DNA of 64,000 nucleotides, from NCBI GenBank assembly GCA_965207565.1, contig CBDBMQ010000020.1:186001-250000 (forward strand), read 5' to 3'. Every line of letters starts with the position of its first letter. Positions within the stretch are counted from its first letter, which is position 1. Of the stretch, positions 56,597 through 64,000 are shown one piece after another. The notes beneath the pieces were generated by a model. It had not been told where the DNA came from, made no database searches, and saw only the letters and a list, made by a program, of their open reading frames with translations. The translations under genes were made by a program, and so were the position numbers. The stretch is from Bin80 sp965207565. Lineage in GTDB: Bacteria; Bacteroidota; Rhodothermia; Rhodothermales; Bin80.

Positions 56597-58636
56597 CTAT
56601 GCAACAGAGATTGGATTCTTGATTCCGGTAATACGAAACTTGATGTTTTTCCTGGGCGCACAGGACGGGAATGGATTGATTTTGAGTTCACGGCCTTCGG
56701 GAACCAACTCCATCTTAAAATGATATGCGAGGAGCATTATGTTTACAATTACCTGAAGTTCCGTTTGGCGCTGTCCCAGGCAGGTATGAGTCCCCAAACC
56801 ATATGGTGCATAGGCTCCAGGCTGCTTATGCTCGGCACGATCCGGTAAATAGCGATCTATATCAAATTGATCGGGATTTTTGTACAAATCAGCATCGTAA
56901 TGAGGCGCGGTGCAACCAATGAGTACTCGTGACTCTGTAGGAATTTCATAACCGTCATACGTACACCGGTTCACGACTCCCCTTATCTGCCATGGAATTA
57001 CTGGATACATGCGAGCCGTCTCCATGAAGAGGCGAGACGTGATATCCGCGTTTCTGGGACAAAAATCTTTGTCTTCGGGCACCCGTCCATTTCCAAAAAA
57101 CTTCTCCGCTTCCCGGCAGACCCCATCGTATACCTTCGGGTTTCGCAGCATGCAATAAAGTACAAAGGCAATCCCCGCACCCATATAAATACTTGCGACC
57201 ATGGTCGAGACGAACGAGAACGTCAAATCTGACTCTGACAAAAGCTGAGGATCATTCTTGTGAATTTCCAAGAATTTGTCCGGAATATCTACCGGCTTCC
57301 CTTTTCGTTGCCCCGGCGTATGTGATTCAACGATCATCTCCCTGAATTTGCTTACATGCTTTCGGTAACGCCTCATTTTCGGGGTTTTCATCATAAACCC
57401 GGGGAAAACCCCCGTTACTCGCGTGATCAATGCACGATGTTCGTAGTCCAGCAGTTCCTCGGAGAAATGAGTACAGTCCACACTCGTGGTCAGGTGCGAG
57501 ACCTGAAGACTCGCCAAAGTTCTGAGCGCAGGTGTCATTGACAGAACATCCCCTTCCTTCCAGGTTTTCATGGACGATCTGCTATAATGATACAAGTCCG
57601 ATAACCGGTTCGCGAGCGCAGAGCGAGCATATGCCCCTTTCACTGCCTTGCGAATTTTGTGATGATTCGCACCATCTGAGCCCGGCAGGGTTGTGTTAGA
57701 ACCGAATTCGCTTTCAAGGTCCCCGATGTATTCCTTGGCGCGAAAGTAAAACCGGGAATGTTTATGGACCCATTGATTTATATCCGCTCCCATCACGGCA
57801 TAAACGGGGAAGCCCCTCATTTTGAATGGCATTTTCATGACGGACCCATATTGAGCATGGATCCCTTGTAGTCCCCTTGCAATATTCCCCTTGAAAAAAT
57901 CTCGCTGGCGGAGAATATCTATGACTCGAACTTCCGGAATGGGTTTGGTACTGCTTCTCTTCCGCCTGGGTTGGACGGTACTATTCTCCACAGCAGTAGC
58001 AACCGTTCGCCCCACAAGATCCAATTTAGCAAGTAAACTGATCCTCTCTATTCCGTCCTCATAATCTTCCTCCTCAAGCAATAACTTAAAACCCTCAACT
58101 GCGTGCATCAAAGCAATCAGAATTGCATCCTTCGGACTTGGAAGGATACCCTCTTTGAATATCGTCTCAAAGATTCTTGTCTTTGCTTCCCGGAGAGCAA
58201 TCGATTCGCTAGGATAGGTACCCGTCCGTGAAACCGATTTAGTGAGACCAAAAAAACCGCCAAGCTCGCGATTAAGGATTCTCTTATCGACCAAGCGGTC
58301 TAACGTGACACTAACGATCTCATCTGCTCTGCTCGCAGTTCGTTCAATCCAATACTGTGCATCGTGAGCCTCTTCCCTTTCCTTGGACTTTGCGATATCC
58401 CGCAGTGTAAAATCCAACAACTCGTCTCCAGTTGGAGTTGAGTCCTGCAAATAAAGCCTCTCCAGGTCCGTATCAATGCGCCCTCTAAGTGCAAGATCGG
58501 CAATGACCGTCCCCGCCATGGCACAAGAAAAACCCCAACCCGGCGCGATCTCCAGGTAGCCAGTTTCCTCGTTCAACATCAGAAGAACAAATTCTTCAAC
58601 AAGACCGATTTCAAATGTAGCAGCGTCTGTACTCAT
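56597..58636 (-). CDS. GPP34 (GOLPH3-like) domain fused to a cytochrome P450
   Basis: Residues about 8-225 match the GPP34/GOLPH3 fold: VEEFVLLMLNEETGYLEIAP, MAGTVIADLALRGRIDTD, TPTGDELLDFTLRDIA and LVDKRILNRELGGFFG. A basic linker (about 226-245, RRKRSS) leads to a P450: C-helix region at 330-350, E539-TA-R542 (ExxR), YEIPTESRVLIG, and the haem loop PYGLGTHTCLG with Cys619. The I helix at 480-485 reads VASIYM where most P450s have AGxET; the acid and threonine that deliver protons to oxygen are absent. Eukaryotic GOLPH3 binds phosphoinositides and membranes, so the fusion may place the P450 at a lipid surface. A Rieske oxygenase gene lies just upstream on the same strand. The substrate is unknown; the context suggests a sterol or similar lipid. 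Confidence 0.85.
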   Translation of the reverse strand: MSTDAATFEIGLVEEFVLLMLNEETGYLEIAPGWGFSCAMAGTVIADLALRGRIDTDLERLYLQDSTPTGDELLDFTLRDIAKSKEREEAHDAQYWIERTASRADEIVSVTLDRLVDKRILNRELGGFFGLTKSVSRTGTYPSESIALREAKTRIFETIFKEGILPSPKDAILIALMHAVEGFKLLLEEEDYEDGIERISLLAKLDLVGRTVATAVENSTVQPRRKRSSTKPIPEVRVIDILRQRDFFKGNIARGLQGIHAQYGSVMKMPFKMRGFPVYAVMGADINQWVHKHSRFYFRAKEYIGDLESEFGSNTTLPGSDGANHHKIRKAVKGAYARSALANRLSDLYHYSRSSMKTWKEGDVLSMTPALRTLASLQVSHLTTSVDCTHFSEELLDYEHRALITRVTGVFPGFMMKTPKMRRYRKHVSKFREMIVESHTPGQRKGKPVDIPDKFLEIHKNDPQLLSESDLTFSFVSTMVASIYMGAGIAFVLYCMLRNPKVYDGVCREAEKFFGNGRVPEDKDFCPRNADITSRLFMETARMYPVIPWQIRGVVNRCTYDGYEIPTESRVLIGCTAPHYDADLYKNPDQFDIDRYLPDRAEHKQPGAYAPYGLGTHTCLGQRQTELQVIVNIMLLAYHFKMELVPEGRELKINPFPSCAPRKNIKFRITGIKNPISVA

Positions 58637-58941
58637 TTTCTATTCTATGGGAACTCTACTCTTTTATAAATAGGTCGACCAGATAAGTTTTATAATTTGC
58701 GTGTAAACCCCGGTAGAATTGCTACCTGCCCGGCTATTAGTGGTAATGCATGTCTTGATGGCAATGCATACCTGTGCTCGATACATGCAGTACGAGGTCA
58801 CGAATGTTCATCCCTCACTGCTGTCTTTCTTCATCGATCCAAAGCCTTCCCGCGAGATACTCGTTTGAAAAAGATATCTTCATTCCTATTTTTCTCCACC
58901 AGTAAGTAAACGTGGCATGGAATCCCTGTGTTCCTGAAGAT
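58637..58941. other. Gene-free stretch upstream of the P450 with a direct repeat
   Basis: No gene is apparent. GGTAATGCAT (58742-58751) and GGCAATGCAT (58760-58769) form an 18-bp-spaced direct repeat, each centred on the palindrome ATGCAT, and could bind a regulator. AT-rich DNA at 58660-58695 may hold the minus-strand P450 promoter. Confidence 0.4.
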
Positions 58942-59937
58942 TTATGATGGATAGAATTGCCTACAGTATCGTCTATACCTCCCGATTTCGCCATCTGACC
59001 GCGACAGCCTCGGCTGCGTAGCATATCTCTTATTCCGCCAGATACGGACATCATCCAGCACCTCTTTCTTGTGATAGGACAGAACCAGTCTGTTCATAAG
59101 ACCGGTCCGAAAACTCACCGGCAGAAATCCCATTCCGATAATCGCTCGTTTCGGTTTACGCAATTCTTTTATCTTGGTAGCCAGTACTACCTCAATGTGT
59201 TTCCCATCAACGGGCGTCGAAAGCATGTAAAATCTTATGTGCATGTCAACGGATCTCTCGTGAGTAGTCACATAAGAGACACCAAGCCCGTAAACCTGAG
59301 CCCGTGCACAAACATCAAAATGGAACTTCATTCCGCCCACATTCTGAGTGCGAATGAATTCGAAGTGACTTCTAAGATAATGACCATCTATTTTCAGCGA
59401 CTCCATTCGTTTCACATTCTCAAAGCCATGTACATATCGTAAATGAGCTAAGTCTACCGAGTTCTCCGTCGTTTCCTGAGGGTGCCCAGGAAATTGAAGC
59501 GTTTCAAATGCCAAATCACTCCAATTGCCCTCAAGCTCTGTATCCTCTGGAAGACTCCATTGTGGAGAACGTCCATCAATCCCCCACCAGGCAAAGATCA
59601 TCCCATCAATCTCCCTCGTCTCATAAACCTCTAGCTTTGCCGTCTTGGGAGGTGGAGCGAAAGGAGTGGAGACACATTTGCCACCGACCTCAAACTCAAA
59701 TCCGTGAAAAGGGCATACCAGGCAACCGTTTCGCACCATTCCCCCAGAGTCAGGGCCTAGCTCTGCACCCAAGTGTGGGCAGAATGCATCAGCTACACAG
59801 ACATCACCTTTATCATTGCACCAAACAATGATTTCTTCGCCCATCCAAGTCTTTCTGATCAATTTCTTCCTGAGTAAATTCTTGCGAATGGCCACAAAAT
59901 ACCAACCTTCAGGAAATGCCGGAATTTGATTAATCAT
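58942..59937 (-). CDS. Rieske non-haem iron oxygenase (KshA/Neverland-like)
   Basis: The 331-aa protein begins with a Rieske [2Fe-2S] domain: Cys53-P-His55 in FCPHLGAELG and Cys75-PF-His78 in LVCPFHGFEF. The catalytic domain has ENSVDLAHLRYVHG with Asp162, His165 and His170 for mononuclear iron. The domain order and the short length resemble oxygenases acting on steroids (3-ketosteroid 9-alpha-hydroxylase, cholesterol 7-desaturase) and bacterial sterol demethylases. No dedicated reductase gene is in the window. Local base composition is AT-rich (about 37-42% GC in sampled lines) compared with the 58-62% of the adjacent methyltransferase. The first 95 bases of the coding region and its upstream DNA are duplicated at 61351-61512. 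Confidence 0.88.
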   Translation of the reverse strand: MINQIPAFPEGWYFVAIRKNLLRKKLIRKTWMGEEIIVWCNDKGDVCVADAFCPHLGAELGPDSGGMVRNGCLVCPFHGFEFEVGGKCVSTPFAPPPKTAKLEVYETREIDGMIFAWWGIDGRSPQWSLPEDTELEGNWSDLAFETLQFPGHPQETTENSVDLAHLRYVHGFENVKRMESLKIDGHYLRSHFEFIRTQNVGGMKFHFDVCARAQVYGLGVSYVTTHERSVDMHIRFYMLSTPVDGKHIEVVLATKIKELRKPKRAIIGMGFLPVSFRTGLMNRLVLSYHKKEVLDDVRIWRNKRYATQPRLSRSDGEIGRYRRYCRQFYPS

Positions 59938-60000
59938 AACCTCACAGATATGAATTACGCGATTTACAAAACAAATGCCAATTCGACCGTAACAATATAG
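59841..60000 (-). repeat. Rieske gene start, copy A of a diverged direct repeat
   Basis: This segment (first 33 codons of the Rieske gene plus about 60 bases upstream) aligns along its length with 61351-61512 in the same orientation, sharing for example TCTTTCTGATCAA, CTACAAAATACCAA/CCACAAAATACCAA and ATGCCGGAA. The two copies flank the sterol-methyltransferase-like gene. Confidence 0.75.
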
Positions 60001-60192
60001 TCAACCTATTAATTAAACAAAAAAGAATAATAAGTGTTTGCATGGAAATTTTGGTTCTATCCCAAAAACAAATGTAAAATCGTAAGTTCTAAAAACCTTC
60101 CAGCTAGATGGGCAAAATAATCTCACTAATGGGCAGTATGATATGAATATGCAGAAGTGCGCGCGGACGCTTGCGGCAATCCGTTCCCGTTG

Positions 60193-61026
60193 ATGAAGCC
60201 GAGCAAGAAGCTGAAGTTCCGCATCTTGGAGCAAGCGGCGCGAGTTGCCCGCTTGAGGCGCTACCAAATGCGGCTGGACGAGCTGTCGAAATCACCAGGG
60301 ATGCGTACGGCGGCTGGGTCGATCGGGCGTCGCGTACGACACTTCAACGGCTGGGTCGATCGGGCGGTGCGGGAGGCCGGAATCGCTGGTGGCTACGACC
60401 ACGCGGAAACGGTCGGGGAATACTACGAGCTCAGCAACGGCTTCATGGTTTGGAGTTGGGGCGAATCCCTGCATTTCGTGCCCCTTACGCCTCATGAAAG
60501 TCTGGAGGAGTCCAAGATCCGGCACCAGCGCGCGATGATCGCTAAGCTGGAGTTAGAACAGGGCATGATGGTGATCGACGTGGGTTGCGGGGTCGGCGGC
60601 CCAATGCGCCGCGTCGTCCGCGAGACCGGTGCCAGGGTCGTGGGGATCAATATCAATGAGACCCAGCTTGCGCAAGCGAAGAAGTTGAATGCCGAGGCCG
60701 GACTCGACCACTTGGTAGACTTGAAGAAGTGCAGCTTTATGGACATGAGCGCCATCGAGGACGACACCTTCGACCGGGGTTACGCCATCGAGTCAACGTG
60801 CCATGCGCAGGACAAGCAACGCGCCTTCGCGGAAATATTCCGCGTGCTGAAACCAGGTGCCCTGTTCTGGGGTCAGGAAATGTGTCTGACGGACCGGTTT
60901 GATCCGAACGACGGTCGACACCGTGCCGTCAAGCAGGATCTCATGCGCGGTGTCGCGCTGCACGACATCGCCCACGTTCGGGGAAGTGAATCGCGCGCTA
61001 GAAACCGCTGGGTTTCAAGTCATTGA
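60193..61026 (+). CDS. Sterol C-24 methyltransferase homologue (Erg6/SMT-like), N-terminal piece, frameshifted
   Basis: The protein matches Erg6-type sterol methyltransferases: VGEYYELSNGFMVWSWGESL and HFVPLTPHESLEESKIRHQR (sterol-site aromatic region), the SAM motif VIDVGCGVGGPMRRVV, VGININETQLAQAKKLN, YAIESTCHAQDK and EIFRVLKPGALFWGQE. These enzymes methylate C-24 of the sterol side chain. The frame runs off into RGSESRARNRWVSSH, while the correct continuation is in the next frame. Dropping one C from CCC at 60971-60973 gives HDIATFGEVNRALETAGF. ATG 60193 is preferred to the GTG at 60157. GC is about 60%, well above its neighbours. Confidence 0.82.
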   Translation: MKPSKKLKFRILEQAARVARLRRYQMRLDELSKSPGMRTAAGSIGRRVRHFNGWVDRAVREAGIAGGYDHAETVGEYYELSNGFMVWSWGESLHFVPLTPHESLEESKIRHQRAMIAKLELEQGMMVIDVGCGVGGPMRRVVRETGARVVGININETQLAQAKKLNAEAGLDHLVDLKKCSFMDMSAIEDDTFDRGYAIESTCHAQDKQRAFAEIFRVLKPGALFWGQEMCLTDRFDPNDGRHRAVKQDLMRGVALHDIAHVRGSESRARNRWVSSH

Positions 61027-61369
61027 GGGAAGGGACTGGGACGTCCAGGAGGGACCATCGACGCCTTGGTATCAACCCATGGAGAGTCGCCACGGGACCT
61101 TGGGAAACGCCTTGATCAGGCTTCCGTGGGGCCGCAAGATGATCATCGCGGGATTGAAGCTGGCTGAGCTTCTACGGCTCTTCCCGAATGGCTCGGCGGA
61201 AGTCGTTCGGCTCCTTGATCGAACCGCGGGGGCATGGGTTGCAGGCGGCAAGACGGGTACATTTACGCCGCTGTACTGTTTTCTGGCTCGCAAACCTTCT
61301 TGGAGCCTGAAACAACGCCCACCCCCCCCCCCAAAAAAAATAATTTTGGGGCATCCCCAGTCTTTCTGA
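60976..61369 (+). CDS. C-terminal sterol-methyltransferase domain of the frameshifted SMT homologue
   Basis: This frame carries the Sterol_MT_C region: GEVNRALETAGFQVIEGRDW, STPWYQPMESRHGTLGN, LLDRTAGAWVAGGKTG and FTPLYCFLARKP, the last matching the end of fungal and plant SMTs (AGGxxxxFTPMxxxxARKP). After ARKP the frame runs through a C11-A8 tract into the decayed Rieske copy, so the native stop seems to have been lost at a junction. It belongs with the N-terminal piece as one enzyme of about 370 aa. Confidence 0.78.
61322..61340. repeat. C11-A8 homopolymer tract at the end of the SMT homologue
   Basis: Eleven C (61322-61332) are followed by eight A (61333-61340), exactly between the conserved end of the methyltransferase and the truncated Rieske copy. 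It may mark a recombination junction or an unstable tract, and is a place where read errors are likely. Confidence 0.8.
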
Positions 61370-61512
61370 TCAACTTCTCCTTCAGTAAATGCTTGCGATT
61401 GGCTACAAAATACCAACACCTTCATGGAATGCCGGAACTTGGTTAAGCACAATCTCGTAGTATGAATCACCCAATTTACAGAATCAAAACAATTTGACCA
61501 TACAAATAATAT
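61351..61512 (-). pseudogene. Decayed 5' end of a second Rieske oxygenase gene (repeat copy B)
   Basis: On the minus strand this encodes LNQVPAFHEG, then after a one-base shift WYFVANRKHLLKEKLIRKTG, matching the first 30 residues of the Rieske protein (NQIPAFPEGWYFVAIRKNLL). It is cut off at the C11-A8 tract side and carries a frameshift, so it is a truncated paralogue. Same orientation as the intact gene. Confidence 0.75.
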
Positions 61513-61578
61513 CCGGACTGTAAAACGATTACATAAATTTTTTGTTAGCCTAAATTAGAAGGAAATTTACCTTAGAGG

Positions 61579-61669
61579 TTCTTGCAAAACTCTTCTACAA
61601 TCCGTATAGATATGCCCGCAGACGATCCCTGAGCAATATTCTCCTCCAAATGAGAGAGTTTTGCAAGAA
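61579..61669. repeat. MITE-like element with 15-bp inverted repeats
   Basis: TTCTTGCAAAACTCT (61579-61593) is repeated in inverse as AGAGTTTTGCAAGAA (61655-61669), giving a 91-bp unit without coding capacity. The ends look like IS5-type terminal repeats. It lies about 45-60 bases before the RND adaptor start and could carry or disrupt its promoter. Confidence 0.6.
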
Positions 61670-61725
61670 GTTCCCTAATTTATAGTGAAAGTATAACCAA
61701 CGCCCAATAGAACTTGAACAACCCA

Positions 61726-62918
61726 ATGGGCAGAAAACTCAGCTACATAGCCGCCGCTGTCATCCTCATCGTATCTGCGACCGTGGCAGCCATTCTTATT
61801 GCCGGAAGACCCGAGACTGTCCGCCAGGAAGTTCCATCGCGTGTACCGTTTGTGAGCACAACCTCCATAACCCGTGGAGAGGGAGCTATCCCGATCTATG
61901 GCGGAGGCACCGTTCGATCACATGCAGAAGTGAACGTGACGGCTGAAGTATCTGGCAGAGTCATATGGGTGAATCCCACATTTCAGAGTGGAGGGCAAGT
62001 TCCCCGGGGTGAGGCACTGTTCCAGATTGATGATGCCAACTATTTAGGTCAGGTTGATCGTGCACAAGCAAATGTGGACGCCCAAGAACTGGAGTTGATG
62101 CGGGTGACCACAGAAGCCGACCTTGCCAGGATTCAGTTTGAAAAACGGGAGAATGATCAGACTCCGGCGCCCCTCAGCCCCTTGGCACTGTGGGAACCGC
62201 AAATTGAAGCCGCCCAGTCTGCACTGAAAAGGGACCAAACAGAACTCGCAGAAGCAAAATTGTACCTTTCCCGCACAGTCATTCACAGCCCCTTTTCTGC
62301 AGCAGTGCTAAACGAGTCCGTCACGGTGGGAGAATTTGTGACGGCAGGCCAAAGTGTCGGGCGTATATACGCGGTTGATACGGTTGAAGTCATGGTGTCG
62401 CTTCCAGATCAGAATGCTGCACTCATACCGAATCTCTGGGAATTGAAGCCAGGGGTGAACCGCAAACGGGTCGCCGCTCGGGTGACTGCTGAATATGGCG
62501 ATTCGATGGTTTCGTGGGCAGGTTATGTAGATCGTGCAGAAGCAGCCCTGGAGCAACAGACACGTACGATCAAAGTCGTCATTCGTGTACCTCATCCGTT
62601 CACATCCGGTCGGATCGCAAAGCCGGAAAGCCACATGCAATTGAACGACCCACCACCCCTGTTGATCGGCAAGTTTGTGAATGTTGAAATTGACGGAGTC
62701 ACCCCAGAGCAATATTTCAAAATACCTCGCTCCGCTCTCAAACCAAATAACGAGGTCTGGGTCGTGGCTGATGATGTAATCAGCCGGATTCCCGTACAAG
62801 TTTGCAGCGCTCGGAAGATGAGATTTTTGTGACCGGTGCACTGGAGGAAGGGCAGGAAATCGTGATCAGCGGGATCCAAACTGCCATTGACGGTATGACC
62901 GTGCAAACTGGATCATGA
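61726..62918 (+). CDS. RND efflux membrane-fusion (adaptor) protein, one-base frameshift near the end
   Basis: The protein has a membrane anchor (LSYIAAAVILIVSATVAAI), a lipoyl/barrel-sandwich domain (GGGTVRSHAEVNVTAEVSGR), a helical hairpin (EPQIEAAQSALKRDQTELAE) and a beta-barrel domain, the HlyD/AcrA layout. The annotated frame stops at 62832 after VQVCSARKMRFL. Adding one T to the TTT at 62801-62803 gives VQVLQRSEDEIFVTGALEEG and a normal tail ending at 62918. The stop overlaps the permease ATG (ATGA), so the two form one operon. The TTG at 61714 is an alternative start. Confidence 0.85.
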
Positions 62919-64000
62919 ACCACCAAGCCTCCTATGGCGGTGAGCCGGAGCCGGGCGGGCCAATCGCCTATATGGCGAATAATCGCATCGCTCCCAACCT
63001 GTTGATGTTCGGCATCATCACCCTCGGCATTGTGTCCCTCGGCGGCTTGGATCGAGAGGCCTGGCCAACGGTTTCCTTCAACATGATTGAAGTCTCTATG
63101 GCCTACCCCGGAGCCTCACCCGAGGAGGTGGAAGAATCAATCATTGTGAAAATTGAAGAAAGGCTTGAGACATTGGAGGATGTCAAAACAATCAGGTCTC
63201 TGGCTACCCCTGGAGCGGCATCGGTAAGGGTTCAGTTCAGGAGCGGAACCGAGATTCGTGAAATGATGGACGAGGTGCAAGCCGCGGTTGAACAAATCCA
63301 GTCTTTCCCGATCTCGGCAGAACGTCCGCAGTTTTGGGAAATGGACAACCGCACCAGTTCGATCCGCCTGATCCTCTTCGGTGATACCAGCGAACGAACC
63401 CTGAAGGAACTTGCCTATCGCGTTAAAAATGATTTGAAAACTTTGCCCGATGTATCAATTGTTGAGGTCAGCGGAACAAAGAATGATGAGATCTCAATCG
63501 AAGTGCCACTCGCTACATTACGTGCACTCGGATTAACGCTGGAAGATATTGCTCACGCCGTACGCCAAAGTTCTATTGATCTCTCCGCCGGTAGCATTGA
63601 GACGGGAGAGTCCGAGGTTCGCGTACGGACCATTGGTCAAAATTATAATCAACTTGATTTTGAGGAAGTCGTTGTTGTCGCTCAAAACAACGGATCGGCC
63701 CTGCACCTCAGAGATATCGCCACGATTCATGACGGATTTGAGGATTCGAACCTCATTGCCCGTCATCAGGGCATGCCAGCGGTCTTCGTGGAAATTTTTC
63801 GGGGAGAGGGGGAGAATGTGAAGGAGCTCTCCGAAACTGTGCGTGAACACATCCAAAACACGACCCTGCCCTCCTTACCTGACGGGGTTGGGATAAATGT
63901 CTGGAACGATGAATCCCCGGTTTACACAGAACGTGTTGGGATCCTAGTTCGAAATGGTCTTCTGGGACTCATACTGGTGTTCATCGCACTGACTCTTTTT
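62915..64000 (+). CDS. RND-family efflux permease, N-terminal part (runs off the window)
   Basis: The frame is open for 362 codons to the window end with no stop. It has an N-terminal extension (MNHQASYGGEPEPG), then ANNRIAPNLLMFGIITLGIV (TM1), VSFNMIEVSMAYPGASPEEV, EERLETLEDVKTIRSLATPG and VRVQFRSGTEIREMMDEVQA (porter domain), LRALGLTLEDIAHAVRQSS, and NGLLGLILVFIALTLF (start of TM2). This is the AcrB/MexB/NolG pattern: a proton-driven exporter taking substrates from the periplasm or outer leaflet. Its ATG overlaps the corrected adaptor stop. The substrate is unknown; nearby lipid-modifying genes make a lipid cargo possible. Confidence 0.92.
   Translation, partial: MNHQASYGGEPEPGGPIAYMANNRIAPNLLMFGIITLGIVSLGGLDREAWPTVSFNMIEVSMAYPGASPEEVEESIIVKIEERLETLEDVKTIRSLATPGAASVRVQFRSGTEIREMMDEVQAAVEQIQSFPISAERPQFWEMDNRTSSIRLILFGDTSERTLKELAYRVKNDLKTLPDVSIVEVSGTKNDEISIEVPLATLRALGLTLEDIAHAVRQSSIDLSAGSIETGESEVRVRTIGQNYNQLDFEEVVVVAQNNGSALHLRDIATIHDGFEDSNLIARHQGMPAVFVEIFRGEGENVKELSETVREHIQNTTLPSLPDGVGINVWNDESPVYTERVGILVRNGLLGLILVFIALTLF

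Noticed and set aside
58697..58909. 70-codon plus-strand frame between the Rieske and P450 genes
   Set aside because: No recognisable motif, no ribosome-binding site, and it covers the presumed promoter region.
1..64000. CRISPR arrays, rRNA genes, complete tRNA genes
   Set aside because: I saw no regularly spaced direct repeats and no convincing rRNA or cloverleaf sequence anywhere in the window.

Overview
The window (about 52-55% GC by eye in the core genes) looks like a chromosomal segment of a Gram-negative bacterium of the Bacteroidota/Rhodothermota group. The evidence is a TonB-dependent receptor with a CarboxypepD_reg-like N-domain paired with a DUF4249 lipoprotein, a secreted HExxH peptidase/PD40/BamA-like barrel protein, several lipoproteins, a meso-DAP pathway gene, RND efflux genes and frequent gene starts without a Shine-Dalgarno. 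The assignment is inference from gene content only.

Layout. 1-5.4 kb is an accessory, defence-flavoured stretch: an HNH endonuclease, a HEPN/MNT toxin-antitoxin pair, a decayed IS256-type transposase and a large RecF/PrrC-like ATPase whose last codons run into IS21-like end repeats. 5.4-8.2 kb holds a compact pabB-pabA-pabC folate operon on the minus strand. 8.85-10.8 kb is an intact insertion sequence with 23-bp inverted repeats, sitting exactly at the stop codon of a bacilliredoxin gene. 11.4-21.5 kb is housekeeping: an NlpC/P60 pseudoenzyme, greA, ltaE, an FAH hydrolase, rplU-rpmA, a PpiD-like foldase, a Cys/Met PLP enzyme, a TPR lipoprotein, dapF and phoH. 21.7-28 kb is patchy: an FkbM methyltransferase behind an IS1595-type remnant, a lipoprotein ORF broken by an in-frame TGA, a strong inverted repeat, the TonB receptor/DUF4249 pair and a decayed recombinase fragment. 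28-48 kb returns to core genes: a phosphopantetheinyl transferase, pyrD, the peptidase/barrel protein, mrdA-rodA-solA-argS-pheA, an S9 peptidase, sixA, uppS, a winged-helix regulator with a palindromic operator, a DSD1-type PLP enzyme and a zinc dehydrogenase.

48.3-56.3 kb is a tightly coupled eight-gene operon, hemA-C-D-B-Q-E-H-Y. The presence of a chlorite-dismutase-family HemQ and a Bacillus-type ferrochelatase indicates that haem is made by the coproporphyrin-dependent branch, which is unusual for a diderm.

56.3-64 kb is the most interesting part. It carries a minus-strand protein that fuses a GOLPH3-like (GPP34) domain to a cytochrome P450 lacking the usual I-helix acid/threonine pair, then a Rieske non-haem iron oxygenase, then a plus-strand, markedly GC-rich homologue of sterol C-24 methyltransferase (Erg6-like) with one frameshift. 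The methyltransferase is bracketed by the Rieske gene start and a decayed second copy of that start. An RND adaptor and the first 362 codons of an RND permease follow. Together these suggest a sterol or polycyclic-lipid modification (and perhaps export) module, partly acquired by transfer.

Several otherwise well-conserved genes carry single-base indels in homopolymers (barrel protein twice, S9 peptidase, methyltransferase, RND adaptor). These could be assembly errors, pseudogenes or, for one G7 tract, phase variation.
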